Of a DNA stretch of 64,000 nt, positions 49,927 to 62,013 are shown in pieces; positions within the stretch are counted from its first letter, which is position 1, and each line of letters opens with the position of its first letter. The stretch comes from Sequoia sempervirens. Lineage: Eukaryota > Streptophyta > Pinopsida > Cupressales > Cupressaceae. Where the stretch lies: assembly GCA_007258455.2 (NCBI GenBank), contig VDFB02321277.1, positions 1 to 64,000 on the forward strand, written 5' to 3'. Below the pieces are notes generated by a model. It made no database searches. It was not told the origin of the DNA and saw only the letters and a program-made list of their open reading frames with translations. Both the position numbers and the translations under genes were made by a program.

Positions 49927-51136
49927 TGTGATATAGGGGGATTCACTACTCATGAGTTCTCTCCATTCAGAGATGCTCACGGGGTGAAATTCCCTATATT
50001 ACCTCAATGGAACAATGTGGAAGTTTCAGATTCTAAAAGAGTAGATCACAGAGGTTTTCTAGACAAACTAGAAAGCTCTCGACTAGAGGACAATAGTGTG
50101 GAATATGAACAGCGTGACGTGCTAGTGTCTCAGAGGCGCGTTGGCATCTTGTATGGACTAGAGAATGAGTTTATCATAGAAAATGTGTAAATAACCACTT
50201 CTACACGAAATTCTAAAAACCATAGAATACAGTAAAATAGTAGAAAGTGATAGAACTGAGATAAAGAAGTAGAAATGACAAAGGTAAGGAGAAGAAAGGA
50301 AAGAAATACTTACGATCGTGTTGGTGATGAATCCCCAACTAAACAAATGCCTTTAAAATTTTCACACAAGAGGGAGAGAGAAATTGTTGGGTGGCTATAT
50401 AGGGGCCTGCCTCAGTCAAACCCCATTTAGGTGTTCCCACCTCCATAGACAGCCAAAGGAAAAGAGATAAAAAAGTAACAAAAACACAAGCACTACAAAA
50501 ACAATACTATGCTACTCAACTAAATGATAAAGGAGAGGAGAGGGAAGCTTACCACCTCCACCAAGAGTAGTCAAGGCTACTTGGGGGAGAAAATGAGAGG
50601 AACTCAAGCCTCTGTTGCAATGGTGTGGTCCCAAACTTGCTCTACTGACATGATGGAGTGTTGATGTTGTTGCTGTGAAGTGTAAAGTGTTTGCCTACAA
50701 GGCTTAGAGTTGTGAAGAGTGAGCTCAATGCTTGGAAGAAGATGTGAAGAGCAAGAGTATGAGAGCCAAGTTTGTCTAAGATTTCTTCCAACCTCCAAAT
50801 GCAAGTTCAAAGACTGATTATGAAGGAATGAGAAAGAAAATGGCTATATTCAGGTCAGTCATCTGAAGGAGGCATTACAACTTCACTGATAATGGGAAGA
50901 GTAATGCCTCTGCTGGCTCAGCTGTAGGAATTTGCTAGGGACTTAAGCTCGCCACACGAACATCTGCGTGCTGTGCAGGCGTCTCCAATAGAAACGCCTC
51001 CACCGACACACAAAACAGGCGCCAAGTGGATTGCCATCAGCAAGCTTAAGTGAATTAATCCTCTGGCTTAGGTTTTCTAAAGTGTAAAGAGGTAAAAAGG
51101 GGAATTGCGCCTAGGGTGCAAATTCACTCTTATACA
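49927..51136 (-). repeat. LTR (5' LTR of nested element)
   Basis: 1,210 bp, partner of 44801-46013, same TG...CA ends. The minus-strand TATA box lies at about 50402-50395 at the equivalent place. Confidence 0.9.
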
Positions 51137-51370
51137 ACGGACTTGGTAGAAACCATGCAATTCTATGATGAAAATGCTTAAAATGTGGTAGTGATTGATG
51201 TTTGTTTATTGAAATTGACAAGGGGGCGAACTACTGGTTAAGGGTAGTCTGTCATGATCTTGTATTTGTGGAATCTGGTGGCTAGCATGGCCAGGATTCA
51301 TGCTCATTTTGTAAATTTAGTTCAAATCAATATATGCAGCTAGTCTGCATTTTACCTATCAAAAAAAAAA
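51137..51370 (+). mobile_element. LINE A 3' end with poly(A)
   Basis: Resumes LINE A after the nested insertion. It ends in a run of about 12 A (51361-51372 including possible target bases), then the right target duplication. Confidence 0.85.
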
Positions 51371-51387
51371 AACCTATATATACTATT
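51371..51387. repeat. Right target-site duplication of LINE A
   Basis: Exact match to 37855-37871, directly after the poly(A). Confidence 0.9.
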
Positions 51388-51542
51388 ATTATATATAGTA
51401 TTTCTCATATTGTTAGAAAATAAAATTGGACATAAATTAGGTAATAGGATATAGCCTCCAAGATGTTTCTAACATAATATAGAAAGATTAGGTAATAGGA
51501 AGTTAGGAGGTATCAAACCCTTCTAATAATCCAATAGCTAAA

Positions 51543-51890
51543 TTGGACCAAATTTCGTCAGTGTTGAATGAAACAAAGGAAAGACTTGGTACAATGGAGC
51601 AAGAAGTGAAGGACAAAGGTAAACCTAAAGGAGAAAATGAGGCATCCCAGGAAGGGGAAGATGAAAATAGGTATGGTTGCACCACTCAAAGTTGGCAAGG
51701 GGAAAATAATTCTGATACAAGAACTAATAATGAAAAGAAGAGATAATTAGCTCTTGGGTTATTGAGAGATATGAAAAAGGTAATGTCACCTAATTTTGAT
51801 GGAATGGTGAGTGGTGATGCTACAAAAGCTTGGCTCATAGAGATGGAAAAGTACTTTGAGATAAGAAATTACTCTTAAGTGACTAAGGCA
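51543..51890 (+). pseudogene. Ty3/gypsy gag N-terminal fragment
   Basis: The frame from 51543 has a coiled Glu/Lys-rich start (ETKERLGTMEQEVKDK) and, after a TAA near 51744, the typical gag entry segment MSPNFDGMVSGDATKAWLIEMEKYFEIRNYS. Two more stops follow, and similarity ends near 51890, shortly before duplication copy 2. It may belong to the same broad family as the pol remnant at 7147-8920, but this cannot be shown here. Confidence 0.65.
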
Positions 51891-52178
51891 GTTTAGGATT
51901 GTTAGGATAGCTGACATTATAATTTCTATCCTAGAAATTGGTTTATGTATCTAAAGTGTTCTTGCATGAGAGGCAAGATATGTATTATTTATTTTCTTAT
52001 GAAAAATTGTAATTGCATTCAAAGAGGTGGACCCACTATGGTGATGGTTATAGAGCATCTTGGGAGCATATTCCTTTTGGGTGTCCAACTTCTGAGTGGG
52101 GACTAGACCCAAAATGCATGTTCTTGCATGTTATTAGCATGTTTTCCTGGGTTGGGCACCCAAGCTTGCATGTTCTAG
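51891..52178. other. Unassigned DNA before duplication copy 2
   Basis: Begins near TGTTAGGATAGCTGAC, which resembles an LTR start, but no partner is visible. Nothing else recognised. Confidence 0.3.
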
Positions 52179-53183
52179 ATTTGAGCCATCAGAACCATCA
52201 AAGAGTTATGGAGCACTTGGTATTGACCAATTTTCATTGGCTAAATCATCAATGTTGCCTTGAGTTGATATGTTCCATTGTGCTAACCAATTTCTTTGTG
52301 CCTTTGACTTTTTTTCTTTGTGTCAATTGTGGTGTGTAATCTAGAGTGATGTCTACCCCAATGTTTTATGTCTTCATTTATGACTACGAAAGACTCAATG
52401 GTCAGCTACCTTCCTAGTTCATAGCTATAATTTTTTTCATTTTCCCCTTCCTATAGTTCTAGTTGGAATTTAGTTCTTTTGTCATTTAGCAAACATGGAA
52501 CAAATTCTTTAATCATAACTAATCTTTTTGGAATATTTCAAATCTCTATTCCTTTTCCTTTTTTGTCTTATTCCTATTCCTCTTTTGAGGTGAGAGGAAG
52601 TTTTGAGTTGATGTGTTTGGCTAAAGCATCCATTAACTAGGGATTGCTATTGAGGTCTGAAAATGTCACCATGAAAGCTTTAGAAGGATAAGGGTTCATA
52701 AAATGGCTTAATGATGCCTTTCTAATAGGTCTTTGCAGGGATCTTCTTCTTGACTCAACATTAGCTGGTTGTAAAGTAATAGCGTGTTCTAGGTCTGTCA
52801 CTAGGTCAACTATAGATTTTTTTTTTGCTTTGCACACGAGGGGTGTTAGATAGCATGGCATGTGAAGGTACATCTAGGTCTCTAAATCTAGGTTGTTCAT
52901 TATGTCGTATTAGTTTCTATATGACTGGGAAACCAACATCAAAACCAATAGAATCTATGTGCCTCCCATTATCTAGTAATTTAGCATCATCCTCTAGGTA
53001 CAAGACTCATAATGCAAAATTTGATGGAGGAAAAACAATATTTAACAATTTGTAAATGCATATACCTCGTAGAGTACTATAGATAGAGCCAATACAATAA
53101 TTGTTAAAAATAGTATTTAACAATTGAAATATTTATTGCAATGGGGAATAATCATGTCTAACATCTCGTCATTCAATTCTCCT
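52179..53183. other. Unassigned repeat DNA at start of duplication copy 2
   Basis: Matches 8921-10040 of copy 1. The minus-strand open stretch 52873-52637 shares ITLQP, SLQRPIR and DLNSNP with its partner at 9713-9501. Family unknown. Confidence 0.35.
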
Positions 53184-53590
53184 ATTATGGCAGTATTAAA
53201 GAAGGATGTTATGTGGCACATATGGATTGACCATATAACACTATGACAAAGAATCAATATCCAATACTTCATATTGATTATTTGATTTATGAAGTGCAAC
53301 ATGCAAGGTACATTACAAAGTTTTATTTAAAGTTTAGTTAGCATCAAGTTCATATTAGAGAGGATCATGTATGGAAAATGACATTCAAGATAAGACATGA
53401 AATTTTTGAGTGGTGTGTGCTTCCTTTTGGATTGTGTAATACACTAACTACCTTCATGGGGATCATGAATGAAGTGATACATCCTATTATTAATGAGTGT
53501 GTGATATTTAGTACATTGAATGTCTTTAACTATAAGGACATGACAACAAATCATGCAAATTTGTGTTTAGTTGACCCTAGTGGGAATTGA
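53184..53590 (+). pseudogene. Ty3/gypsy reverse transcriptase scrap, copy 2
   Basis: Partner of 10041-10360. The open stretch 53378-53590 reads MTFKIRHEIFEWCVLPFGLCN then TTFMGIMNEVIHPIINEC, the RT palm region before the missing catalytic DD box. Confidence 0.7.
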
Positions 53591-54212
53591 ATGGGTGAGA
53601 GTTGGGCACCTTTATATAGTCAGGGCTAACTATTTAAAATCCTACCAGGGGGCCTCTACAAAAGAGTCAATGCTTGCCCTATGGAAGTAAGGTTGAGTCA
53701 AGATTTGAATTTGAACTTTGAATGATAGGTTTAAGTTTTAGGTCATGTAAATGACCTAAGACATAAAAATAATATCATAGTGGCTAATAGGGACATAGGG
53801 GTATATACATAAATAGGTGTGATTACTATGAAATAAGATGAATATATTGGGATATGTGTACAAATAGATGAGGTAAAGGATAAATATATTGTCATGTTTA
53901 CAAATGAATAGATAAAGTGTACATAAGAATGAACTCAATTGTATACAAAATTATATTATTTATCATTATATAAATCTATTATGAATGAGGTAAGAGATAA
54001 ATATATTGGAATGTTGGAATGTGCCCAAATGAACAAATAAATTATATAAGGAATGAACAACTTACAGAAGATCTATTATTTTTTATACAGATCCAATAAC
54101 CACAACGAATCTGTTAGTTCAAATTTTTCCTATAAATTGGTCGGCTTGATGAAGTAGAGGCTCCAAATGTTTCAAAACGATTATATAGTGTGAACCTTGG
54201 AGATATAATCCC
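53591..54212. other. Upstream region of kinase copy 2
   Basis: AT-rich DNA matched by 10411-11089 in copy 1. No gene recognised. Confidence 0.45.
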
Positions 54213-54222
54213 TATATAAAAC
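54213..54222 (+). promoter_or_regulatory. TATA box of kinase copy 2
   Basis: CTATATAAAAC context, about 65 bp upstream of the ATG at 54283. An out-of-frame ATG at 54276 with TAA at 54291-54293 overlaps the start. This promoter is deleted in copy 1. Confidence 0.5.
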
Positions 54223-54282
54223 ATCTCAACATTTTCCTTCATAACACACACAACATTAGAAACTGTTACAGCAACATGTTCT

Positions 54283-55808
54283 ATGGCGAGTAATGCGAAC
54301 AGACAAGAATTTAGCAGTATAACAACAATTGATTTTGCACACCATGTTAACAAGGAAGAGGGGCAAAGTAGTAATAGTGATGGTGACAATATGGGCATCA
54401 GCAGTAACAACGGTGTCAAAAGTACCCTCAGCAGAACACAGCCAAGGCCTCACCACATAAAATCTGCACATTGGCAAGCGATAACTGCCTTATTGGAAAA
54501 GGATAAATGCCTGTCTCAGAGGCACTTTAATATCATAAAGCGAATAGGAAGAGGGTGTGCAGGGTTTATATTTCTAACCCAACTTGAGGACTCAGAGCTG
54601 TATTTTGTTCTGAAGGTGATGAACAGAGTGCATCTGGAGAGCATCAATAAGTCCACAAGTATTGAGAATGAAATTGATGTACTCCAATTGTTGGACCATC
54701 CATTTCTTCCCGCATTATACTATTCCTTCGAGATGGATATGTATACTGTTCTTGTTATGGACTACTGCCCGGGAGGAGACTTGTAAACAGCCTGGAGGAT
54801 TCTTCTCTGAAAAAGACACAAGGTATGAGTTCAGGGATTCAATTTGTGATCAGGTTTTTAATTTTTTAGGGTTTTGGAGGAAAAAATAATTTTATAATTC
54901 AAATTTAGGGTTTAGGGTTCATATTTTAGGTATGCATCCAAAGGTATGAGTCTTTACTTTTTAAGCGTCATTAAGGTCTGCAGATTGGATTTCAAGTTTA
55001 TTCATTGATATTTTCATGTGATTTGGGAATAACAAAAAAAATACTCAAAATGACAGGTTTTATGCTGCAGAGGTACTGATAGCATTGGAATACCTCCATA
55101 TGCTTGGAATTGTGTACAGAGACGTTAAACCGGAAGATATTCTGATAAAAGAAGATGGCCATATCATGCTCATAGATTTTGATCTAGCCATACAAGGCCA
55201 TTTCAGTCTAACTTTGGCAAGATTTCCTTCCCTGCCCTTGCAATGCCCTTCCATTGAAGACATCCCCAGGGTTCTTTCTTGTTTTAACTTAGGAAACATG
55301 TGTAGCACCAAGAAAAAGATGAAATCAACTGGCCATAGGAAAAAGAAAAAGCTACTATCTTCATTTCCTGAGTTACAGATAGAATCTACAGGTGTCCATT
55401 CCATGAAAGCTGGGGGTACATATGAATATATGGCTCCAGAGATTGCAGAGGGAAAAGGCTATGGAAGTGCTGTGGACTGGTGGGCTTTCGGGGTTCTTTT
55501 GTATGATACGCTTTATGGTAGAACACCTTTTGTGGGACATGATAACATAAGCACGGCTACAAATATCAGGGATAAGTCTTGTTTTTCCAAAAGCTCAAAG
55601 GGTGAGCACTGCTGCAAAGGACTTGATCAAACATTTGTTGGTGAAAGATCCTGCAAAAAGGCTGGGATGCAAAAATGGAGCTTCTGAAATTAGGAAACAC
55701 CCTTTCTTCAATGGAATAGAATGGGCATTGCTGCTTCATTCCACCCCTCCAATAGTTCCTAGACCCTATAAATGTGAGCAAGATAGTGAAGAGGATTCCC
55801 ACAATTAA
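54283..55808 (+). pseudogene. AGC VIII protein kinase pseudogene, copy 2
   Basis: Exon 1 (54283-54822) encodes a low-complexity N-terminus, then FNIIKRIGRGCAGFIF (glycine loop), YFVLKVMN (ATP lysine), LLDHPFLPALYYSF and MDYCPGGDL. A 234-bp intron (54823-55056, GTATGA...ACAG, phase 2) precedes exon 2 (55057-55808), which has [20 protein letters not shown] and [12 protein letters not shown]. Lesions: a small deletion after GGDL creates TAA at 54784 and shifts frame before QPGGFFSEKDTR; the metal-binding Asn of the catalytic loop is Asp (KPED); two bases are missing near 55578. These differ from the copy 1 lesions. DFD in place of DFG and the basic insert before the activation segment mark plant AGC VIII kinases; which member cannot be told. 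Confidence 0.85.
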
Positions 55809-56700
55809 TGTGTTTTTCTGATTTTTGAAATTTAAATATTTTAAAAAAATTTAAAATTATTTTCAATGTGTTTATTAATAAGTTTAGATATAAGAATTGG
55901 ATAAAGGTTTATTGTAATGCTTTTTAATCTGAAAATGTTTTTTCAAATAAATATAATATATATTGTATGTCCTACTTTATTTTTGTTCTATTATTTACTT
56001 TAAATGTTATAAATATTATTCTAGGATTTTTTTCCTACAATTATTTCATAAACATAGTAAAGAAATTAAACTGTTTTTAATTATATAACAACTAGATTAA
56101 ACTGTTTGTAATTATGGATCACTGTGTATGATTCAAATGTTGATTCAAAAAGACATACACAGTTAAAACCAGAAGCATTTATACTAAATAATTGTAATTA
56201 TATTTTTTGAAAAATTAATTATATATTTAACATAAATAAAAATTGAAATGAACTTATTTTTACTTTACAGTTGATAATATCACAGTCAAATACTTAGAAG
56301 AGTTTTTCTAAATTATTCCATTCTTAAAAATTGACTGTTACACTCTATATTATTGAAAGAAATCAGGATGTTATTTTGCACAATTAATAGTGGCTGATGG
56401 ATGGCCGTTTCTTGCTGATAATTATTCCAAAAAAGCATATATGTTAAATGAGTATAATTTTGAACAATTATTTTTGAGATTTAAATTTACAGGTTTATCA
56501 AGCAAAATCTCTATTTGTATTATAATGAAAGGAAAATCTATTTTATAAATTATATAGAGTCAGCAATTTTGTATATTGTAAAAAAGTATAATATTTCATT
56601 AATAATTTTAAAATTATGAAGATTTTTTTATTATGAATAATTATTTTTTAATTAGAATTATAAATCAGATAGAGATGGATTTTTGATAGGGTTACTTGTT
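55809..56700. other. AT-rich spacer
   Basis: Non-coding DNA between the convergent kinase and LRR pseudogenes, longer than in copy 1. Nothing recognised. Confidence 0.45.
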
Positions 56701-58620
56701 GCACAATCAGTACTATTTGACTTCATTCTTACTTGCTGTACGTCCAGGTAATGCTGATATGTCAAACAAATTCTATTCAAAGCTAAGATATCTTTTGAAA
56801 AGATTTGAACCAGTCTTCATGAAAATGAAGTGACCCAACCACTCTGCCACACTACACTCACCAAAATATGAATATTTACCCACCATTTAATAACATCATT
56901 ATGTGGTGTTACTAGTCACTTAACAATCTAAATTTCAAAGTAGATTTGGTATCTGTCCTTCAAATAAGCTGTGTTGGATATCAAGAACCTGTAAATTTGG
57001 AAAATTTGCAATCAAGTAAGCAAATGATCCCTTCAGATTACTATTTCGAACAACCATTGGTAGAGATGGCTAAGCTTACTAAAATCTTGTGGTAAGCTTC
57101 CCTGCAAATTATTTTTTCCCAAATTCATTACATGAAGCTGAAAACAACTGGTCAAGCTTGTGGGGATAATTCCTCTTAATATTTTGTTTGCTAGATTTAG
57201 AAGCTGGAGTTGAGATGAACTGTCCAAACTTGGATCAATATAGCCACTAAACAAATTGTCATTGAGCAGCAATGCTGTCATATTAGGAGACCACATTGAT
57301 GGCATTTGACATTTCAATCCATTTTTAGACTGATCCAAGATTGATACTTCTATCTAAAAAAAGCAATGTATTGTAGCTTATAGCATTGAAAGATGTTCAG
57401 GTTTAGATAAATTTATCGTCAACCATTCACCATAAACAATTTACCATTAGCAATTCATTGTCATGATATATTCATCACATATACAATTCACCATCAGTAA
57501 TTCATTGCTGTGATATATTCATTGCATATACACTTCACCACCAGCAATTCATCGCCATGGTATATTCACCGTGTATACCTTTTTTATGCATTCAACAAAA
57601 TCACTGTACTATTTTCTTGGGTGCTCTTGGCCACTTAAATATTGAAAAATGTATATGTGGTGAATATACCACGATGATGAATTGTTGGAGGTGAATTATA
57701 TACGCAATGAATATATCACAACGACGAATTGCTGATGATGAATTGTTAATGGTGAATTATTGGTGGTGAATTGCTGGATGATGAATTTCCCTAGAACCAA
57801 AATTTACATATAATAAATCAAAACATCATTTAATGAAGAACTCCAACAAAACTATTGTTAACTGATTCCAATGAATTAAGTGAAATTTGTGTTTAAATCC
57901 GTGTTGGAATTAGATTGTTAACGCTTGTAACTGAAAGAGTGAAATACATGTTGTGCTAACATTTAATACACAATTGGATTGATACAAAGACTTTACTTTT
58001 GTATGGTTGTGAAAAAAAGCTTCTAAAATTGGCTGATTGTGGTTTACTGAGTAGTGATGATGAAGAAATGGTTTGATTGAATGGATTCTCATCAGCCCTT
58101 AGGTGAAGCCAGTTAGGAAAGCTGAGCAAATGAGGAAGGGATATTCCCATTTAATTGACCTTCTCAGGTAAACTCAAATGTTCAAGTGAAAAAGCTGGTA
58201 TACTTATACTTTATTGATTGTTTGGAAAGGTGAAGATATTTTTGAGAAGCAAGGTTATCTAGAGAAGTTGGTTTGCTTCCTCCCAGTTGATTGTCGGAAA
58301 GACAAGGAGAGATGTCCCAGGCAAGGAGGAAGAGTGCTATTACCTATATTTTCATGTATGATGAGACATGTGAGGAATGGAGGTCAGCAAAAGCTTTCAG
58401 ATATCATACTTACAGTCTATAGATTTAATCCACACTGAAATTTCTGTAACAGGGTTGCTATGACTCTCAAAGGATATTCCATGCCACAAGTTGCAGCAGT
58501 CATGGTTCCATTCTTTGATGAACTCATTAAACCATCAGAGGCATTCAAGGCCTCTTTGAACAAAAGAAGAGCTTGACATTCATGGGGTGACATTTGTTGG
58601 CTTAATCCATTGCAAAACAT
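56700..58620 (-). pseudogene. LRR receptor-like protein pseudogene, copy 2
   Basis: Partner of 12160-13951. The N-terminal piece 58620-58417 has SPHECQALLLFKEALNASDG. LRR pieces lie at 58150-57956 and 57338-57033 (LLLNDNLFSGYIDPSLDSSSQLQLLNLANK, NLQGSLPQDFSKLSHL). It lacks about 280 bp of repeats kept in copy 1 and is split by an inverted-repeat insertion at 57400-57798. Frameshifts throughout. The LRR wording is slightly better kept than in copy 1. Confidence 0.75.
57400..57798. mobile_element. Inverted-repeat (MITE-like) insertion in copy 2
   Basis: About 400 bp. Ends are inverted repeats: GGTTTAGATAAATTTATCGTC on the left against GGTTCTAGGGAAATTCATCATC read inward from the right. Each arm holds several short units of the form 'caattcaccatcagcaattcat' and 'gatatattcaccgcatatac', so the element is palindromic and internally repetitive. 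It is absent at the matching site in copy 1 (near 12890-12901), which gives an empty site. No coding. Confidence 0.75.
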
Positions 58621-59033
58621 GGGCTTAGCTTGCTATTGAAGAAAACAAATAATGCAATAATGGTAATAGACAGGCTTTGCACAAAGATTGCCCTTGGTTT
58701 GGATGAATGAGGTATATACGATCTATAGGTCTTAGCTATGCCATGCAAAGCATCAATTTTGACTATAAAACTTGTGGTGCAAATTAGACACCGATTTACT
58801 ATGAAATGGGTTATCTGTTGAATCCTAACAACATATTGATTTGGTGTATGAGAAGGATGAAGTTATTTTCGTCTATGATATCTTAGGTTACCCTCAAGAT
58901 AAAACACCAATTGAATATATGGTAGTAAGCATATCTTTATGCAAGCATTGATCTTATATAATTTTAATTAGCACAAGATTTATAAACAGTAATGTGGTAT
59001 ATAAGGGTACAGTCTTATTGAGGATGTTTTCTT

Positions 59034-60440
59034 AAATAGTTTTGGTGGTCTTATAAATCTTGTAGTTCAGTTTAAGTTTAGAAGTTTAAGCTCCAAAAGT
59101 TACAGAAGTTGGTGGTCTCATGAATTATTATAAAAATAATAATTGGTAGGAATATAAAATTTCCAGATGATTCATAAGTCACACAAATTTTCTAAGTTGG
59201 TGGAAGAAATTTCTACCCTGACTCCAAATGCACACCCTTAAGATAGAGTCCCATGGATGAGGACTTCTTAAAAAAATTGAGTGGGTACTGCTGAGATTTT
59301 TTAGAAATATTTTTAACCTGGATGGTCTCATGAATTTTGTAGTGCAACTTATGCTTCAAATTTCTATGATTTTTATTATTTTATGTATTCAACTTAGGAG
59401 AATAAATAAATATAAAATAATAAAAAATTCAACTAATAGGAATTTAAAAATTCTAGATTATTGACAAGTGGTAGAAAAAAATTCTAAGTTAATGGGGCAA
59501 TTTCTAGCCCTACCCCAAATACACCTATTCAAATCTTCAGACTAAAAAGTGGGGGCTGCTATTATTCACAAAAATAGGGTGAGATTCTATGGGGAGGAGG
59601 GGTGATTCTATGGGGAGGAGGGGCGAGGGCTTCCTGAAAAAAAATCAGAGATTTTTTACGAATTTTGTATTGCAATTTAAGTTTAAAAGTTTAAGTTTTG
59701 AAATTTATAGAAGCTGCTGACCTATCATAATTTTTTTTTTTGCATATTCAATTCAATAGAGTAAATAAATAAAAAATAATAAAAAAATTAATTGTTGAAA
59801 ATTTAAAAATCTCATATAATTGATAAGTGGCAGAAAAGGGTCTATGGGGCAATTTTTAGCCCCACCCCAACTGCACTTGCTTAAATCTTCGTACTAAAAG
59901 TAGGGGATGCTATTGTTAGGGAAAAAATTCTAAGGCTGGGGTTCCATAAGGGACTTCGAGATCCATTTTGAAGGAGCAGCGGATCCAATGAAGCCAAAAA
60001 AAATGCTACAGGGTTAATTAAAATCTTTTTCTCAACAATAGCGGTTCCTACTTTTTAGTTCAAAAATTTAAGTGGGTGCAAAAGGGGGGGGCTAGAAATT
60101 GCCCCGCTAGCTTAAACTTTATTTCTGCCATTTGTGAATAGTTTTAAAATTGACACCAATTAATTTATTAAGCTTTTGTGAATCGTTTTAAAATTTACAC
60201 CAATTAATTTATTATTACTTTTTATTTAGTTATTTTGAATTGAATTGAATATGCAAAATAATATAATTCATGAGACCACCAACTTCACATTAAATTATAC
60301 TACAAAATTAATGAAACCACCCACTTAATTTTTTTTAAAAAAAATCCCACTAATTTTTTTAGGAAGCCCCCTCCACGGAACTGCTTTTAGCATAGATTTT
60401 TTGCTCCATGAGATCCCCTACTCTTTAAAATAAAACCTAA
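59034..60440. mobile_element. Long inverted-repeat (foldback) element, copy 2
   Basis: Partner of 14333-15730 with the same plan: direct units on the left, a centre near 59946-60030 and a reversed unit on the right to about 60430. A local 21-bp duplication ('gattctatggggaggaggg') lies near 59584-59625. No coding capacity. Confidence 0.65.
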
Positions 60441-61065
60441 GCCCCCTTCGCCCCCTCCCTCCTCCCCTCTCTTCCAAAATGTCAAACCTTTCAATATAGT
60501 GTCTATGTTGGACAAAAACAAAATAAACAAGACTTTTGAGATAAAGGAGTCTTAAACTAAGAATATATTTTCTATTTATTTCAATAAAATTTATATAAAA
60601 TATTTATAAATAAAATATAAAATGTTTACAAATAATTTTATAGTTATTGTTATATCTATTTTCTTAGAGTTGTCATTGTGTATGTTTGGAGTTGTTAGAT
60701 GTGAATGCTCTTTGGAGCTGGTGTGTATAAAGACTCTCTTTTTAAACTATTGATTTATGTTTTTCCTCTCAATTACTATTTAATTTCTTTAAAATATGGG
60801 GCATCAAAGTTTCATCCTTCAAAAATAAATGATTTTCATGGAAGTTGCAAGAAAGAATGTTTTTACATATAAGGGATCTTGATCACGAATAAAGGACATG
60901 TTAGGAATTTAATGTTTTGAATCTAGTATAAATATATATCCAACAGGAAAAATGAAGCAACAACCTAGGAAGTTCTTGAAAGACAAATTGTGATCAATAA
61001 AATAAGAACCAAAATAGGTGTAATCCAAGGGTTGACTAATTTGATATCTATAAACTGGGGTATTT

Positions 61066-62013
61066 TTTTTTATTGAGAAAATACAGATTACAAAGAAAAG
61101 AATGCAGTTAAAAACTGCAAAATAAAACTATATATAATACACAAAACTCAAAACTAGGACAATAAAGTCACCATGATACAATGGCAAAGATTGTCCAAGC
61201 TGCATCAACAAACATGAAAACCAACAACAATAGTAATTACTACAACTACTCCTTGTTATAGTAGCAAGACCAACAAACAACAACAAAATCTTGTCATAAT
61301 GCCCATGTACAAGACAAATGTATGTCATCTATAACAAAAGTGAAGACCAACAACATAAACTATATAATACAATAGCATAAACAATCAATTTTGTAAGAAA
61401 GGCCTTAGCCCTTGAGCAATACAAATCTTCTAACTTCTGAGTAGTTGGTCCACTTGATGTTTGATGCGTTGAATTTGAGAAACCATCTTTAAGTTCTTCT
61501 TGGAATACCCTTGTAGAAGAGAGAAGAAAGAAGCAAGACACTGAAAAATGTTGGAATAAAGCTTTATAACTGCAATTTCCTAGTGATCATTATTAAGCAC
61601 TGTTTTACATCCGTTTCTCCAAAGATGCAACAAAATAACATGACAAATTCCATCAACAATAATATTAAATTGTGGAGCTCAACTCTGAGCAAGGCCTCTT
61701 TCCAATTAAGTTTATGCTAAAAAATACCAGTTCCATTACTTTTTTACAACCTAACATCCCCAAAAAATGTGCCTCATATCTTCATGTTTTTGGCAAAAGG
61801 GGAAATTAAGGGGTTGGACCATAATACACCTCAACTTGTCCCCAATATAGGCAGTTTTCAATGTAGAACTTTCCAAGCCACTAATTGAGCCTCAAAATTG
61901 ATTTTTGACTTCCAAATTTGTGCAAAAAGTTTTTCCCAAAATCTTTCGCTAAATTTGCAAGTTCAAGTGAGTTTTCATGGATAGACCAGGAAGCAACCGC
62001 AGATATATATTTT
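61066..62013 (-). mobile_element. LINE B 3' end, copy 2
   Basis: Matches 16443-17391: T run at about 61066-61074 (poly(A) on the minus strand), 3' region and zf-RVT-like part. It is cut off at 62013, where an LTR-like sequence starts, so the RT and inverted 5' portion of LINE B are absent here. Confidence 0.75.

Larger units (their letters stand above)
44801..51136 (-). mobile_element. Nested LTR retrotransposon without RT or integrase
   Basis: A 6.3-kb minus-strand element inserted into LINE A. LTRs are 44801-46013 and 49927-51136, both beginning TGTGATATAG and ending CTTATACA. Orientation is shown by the primer-site-like sequence next to the right LTR, the polypurine tract next to the left LTR, TATA boxes on the minus strand and minus-strand coding. 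Internal coding (49808-47218) includes a protease-like and a G-patch-like region. No RT, RNase H or integrase is present in the 3.9-kb interior, so it must have depended on another element. Flanking 5-bp sequences GTGGA and ACGGA match at 3 of 5 positions, consistent with a decayed target duplication. Confidence 0.85.
52179..62013 (+). repeat. Large segmental duplication, copy 2
   Basis: Partner of 8921-17391 in the same orientation, 43 kb away. It keeps kinase exon 1 and intron, which copy 1 lost. It gained an inverted-repeat element at 57400-57798. It lacks about 115 bp (near 52710), about 280 bp of LRR sequence (near 58305) and about 110 bp (near 60770) that copy 1 has. The right edge coincides with the TG start of an LTR-like sequence at 62013, so copy 2 may once have continued into LINE B. 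Confidence 0.9.
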
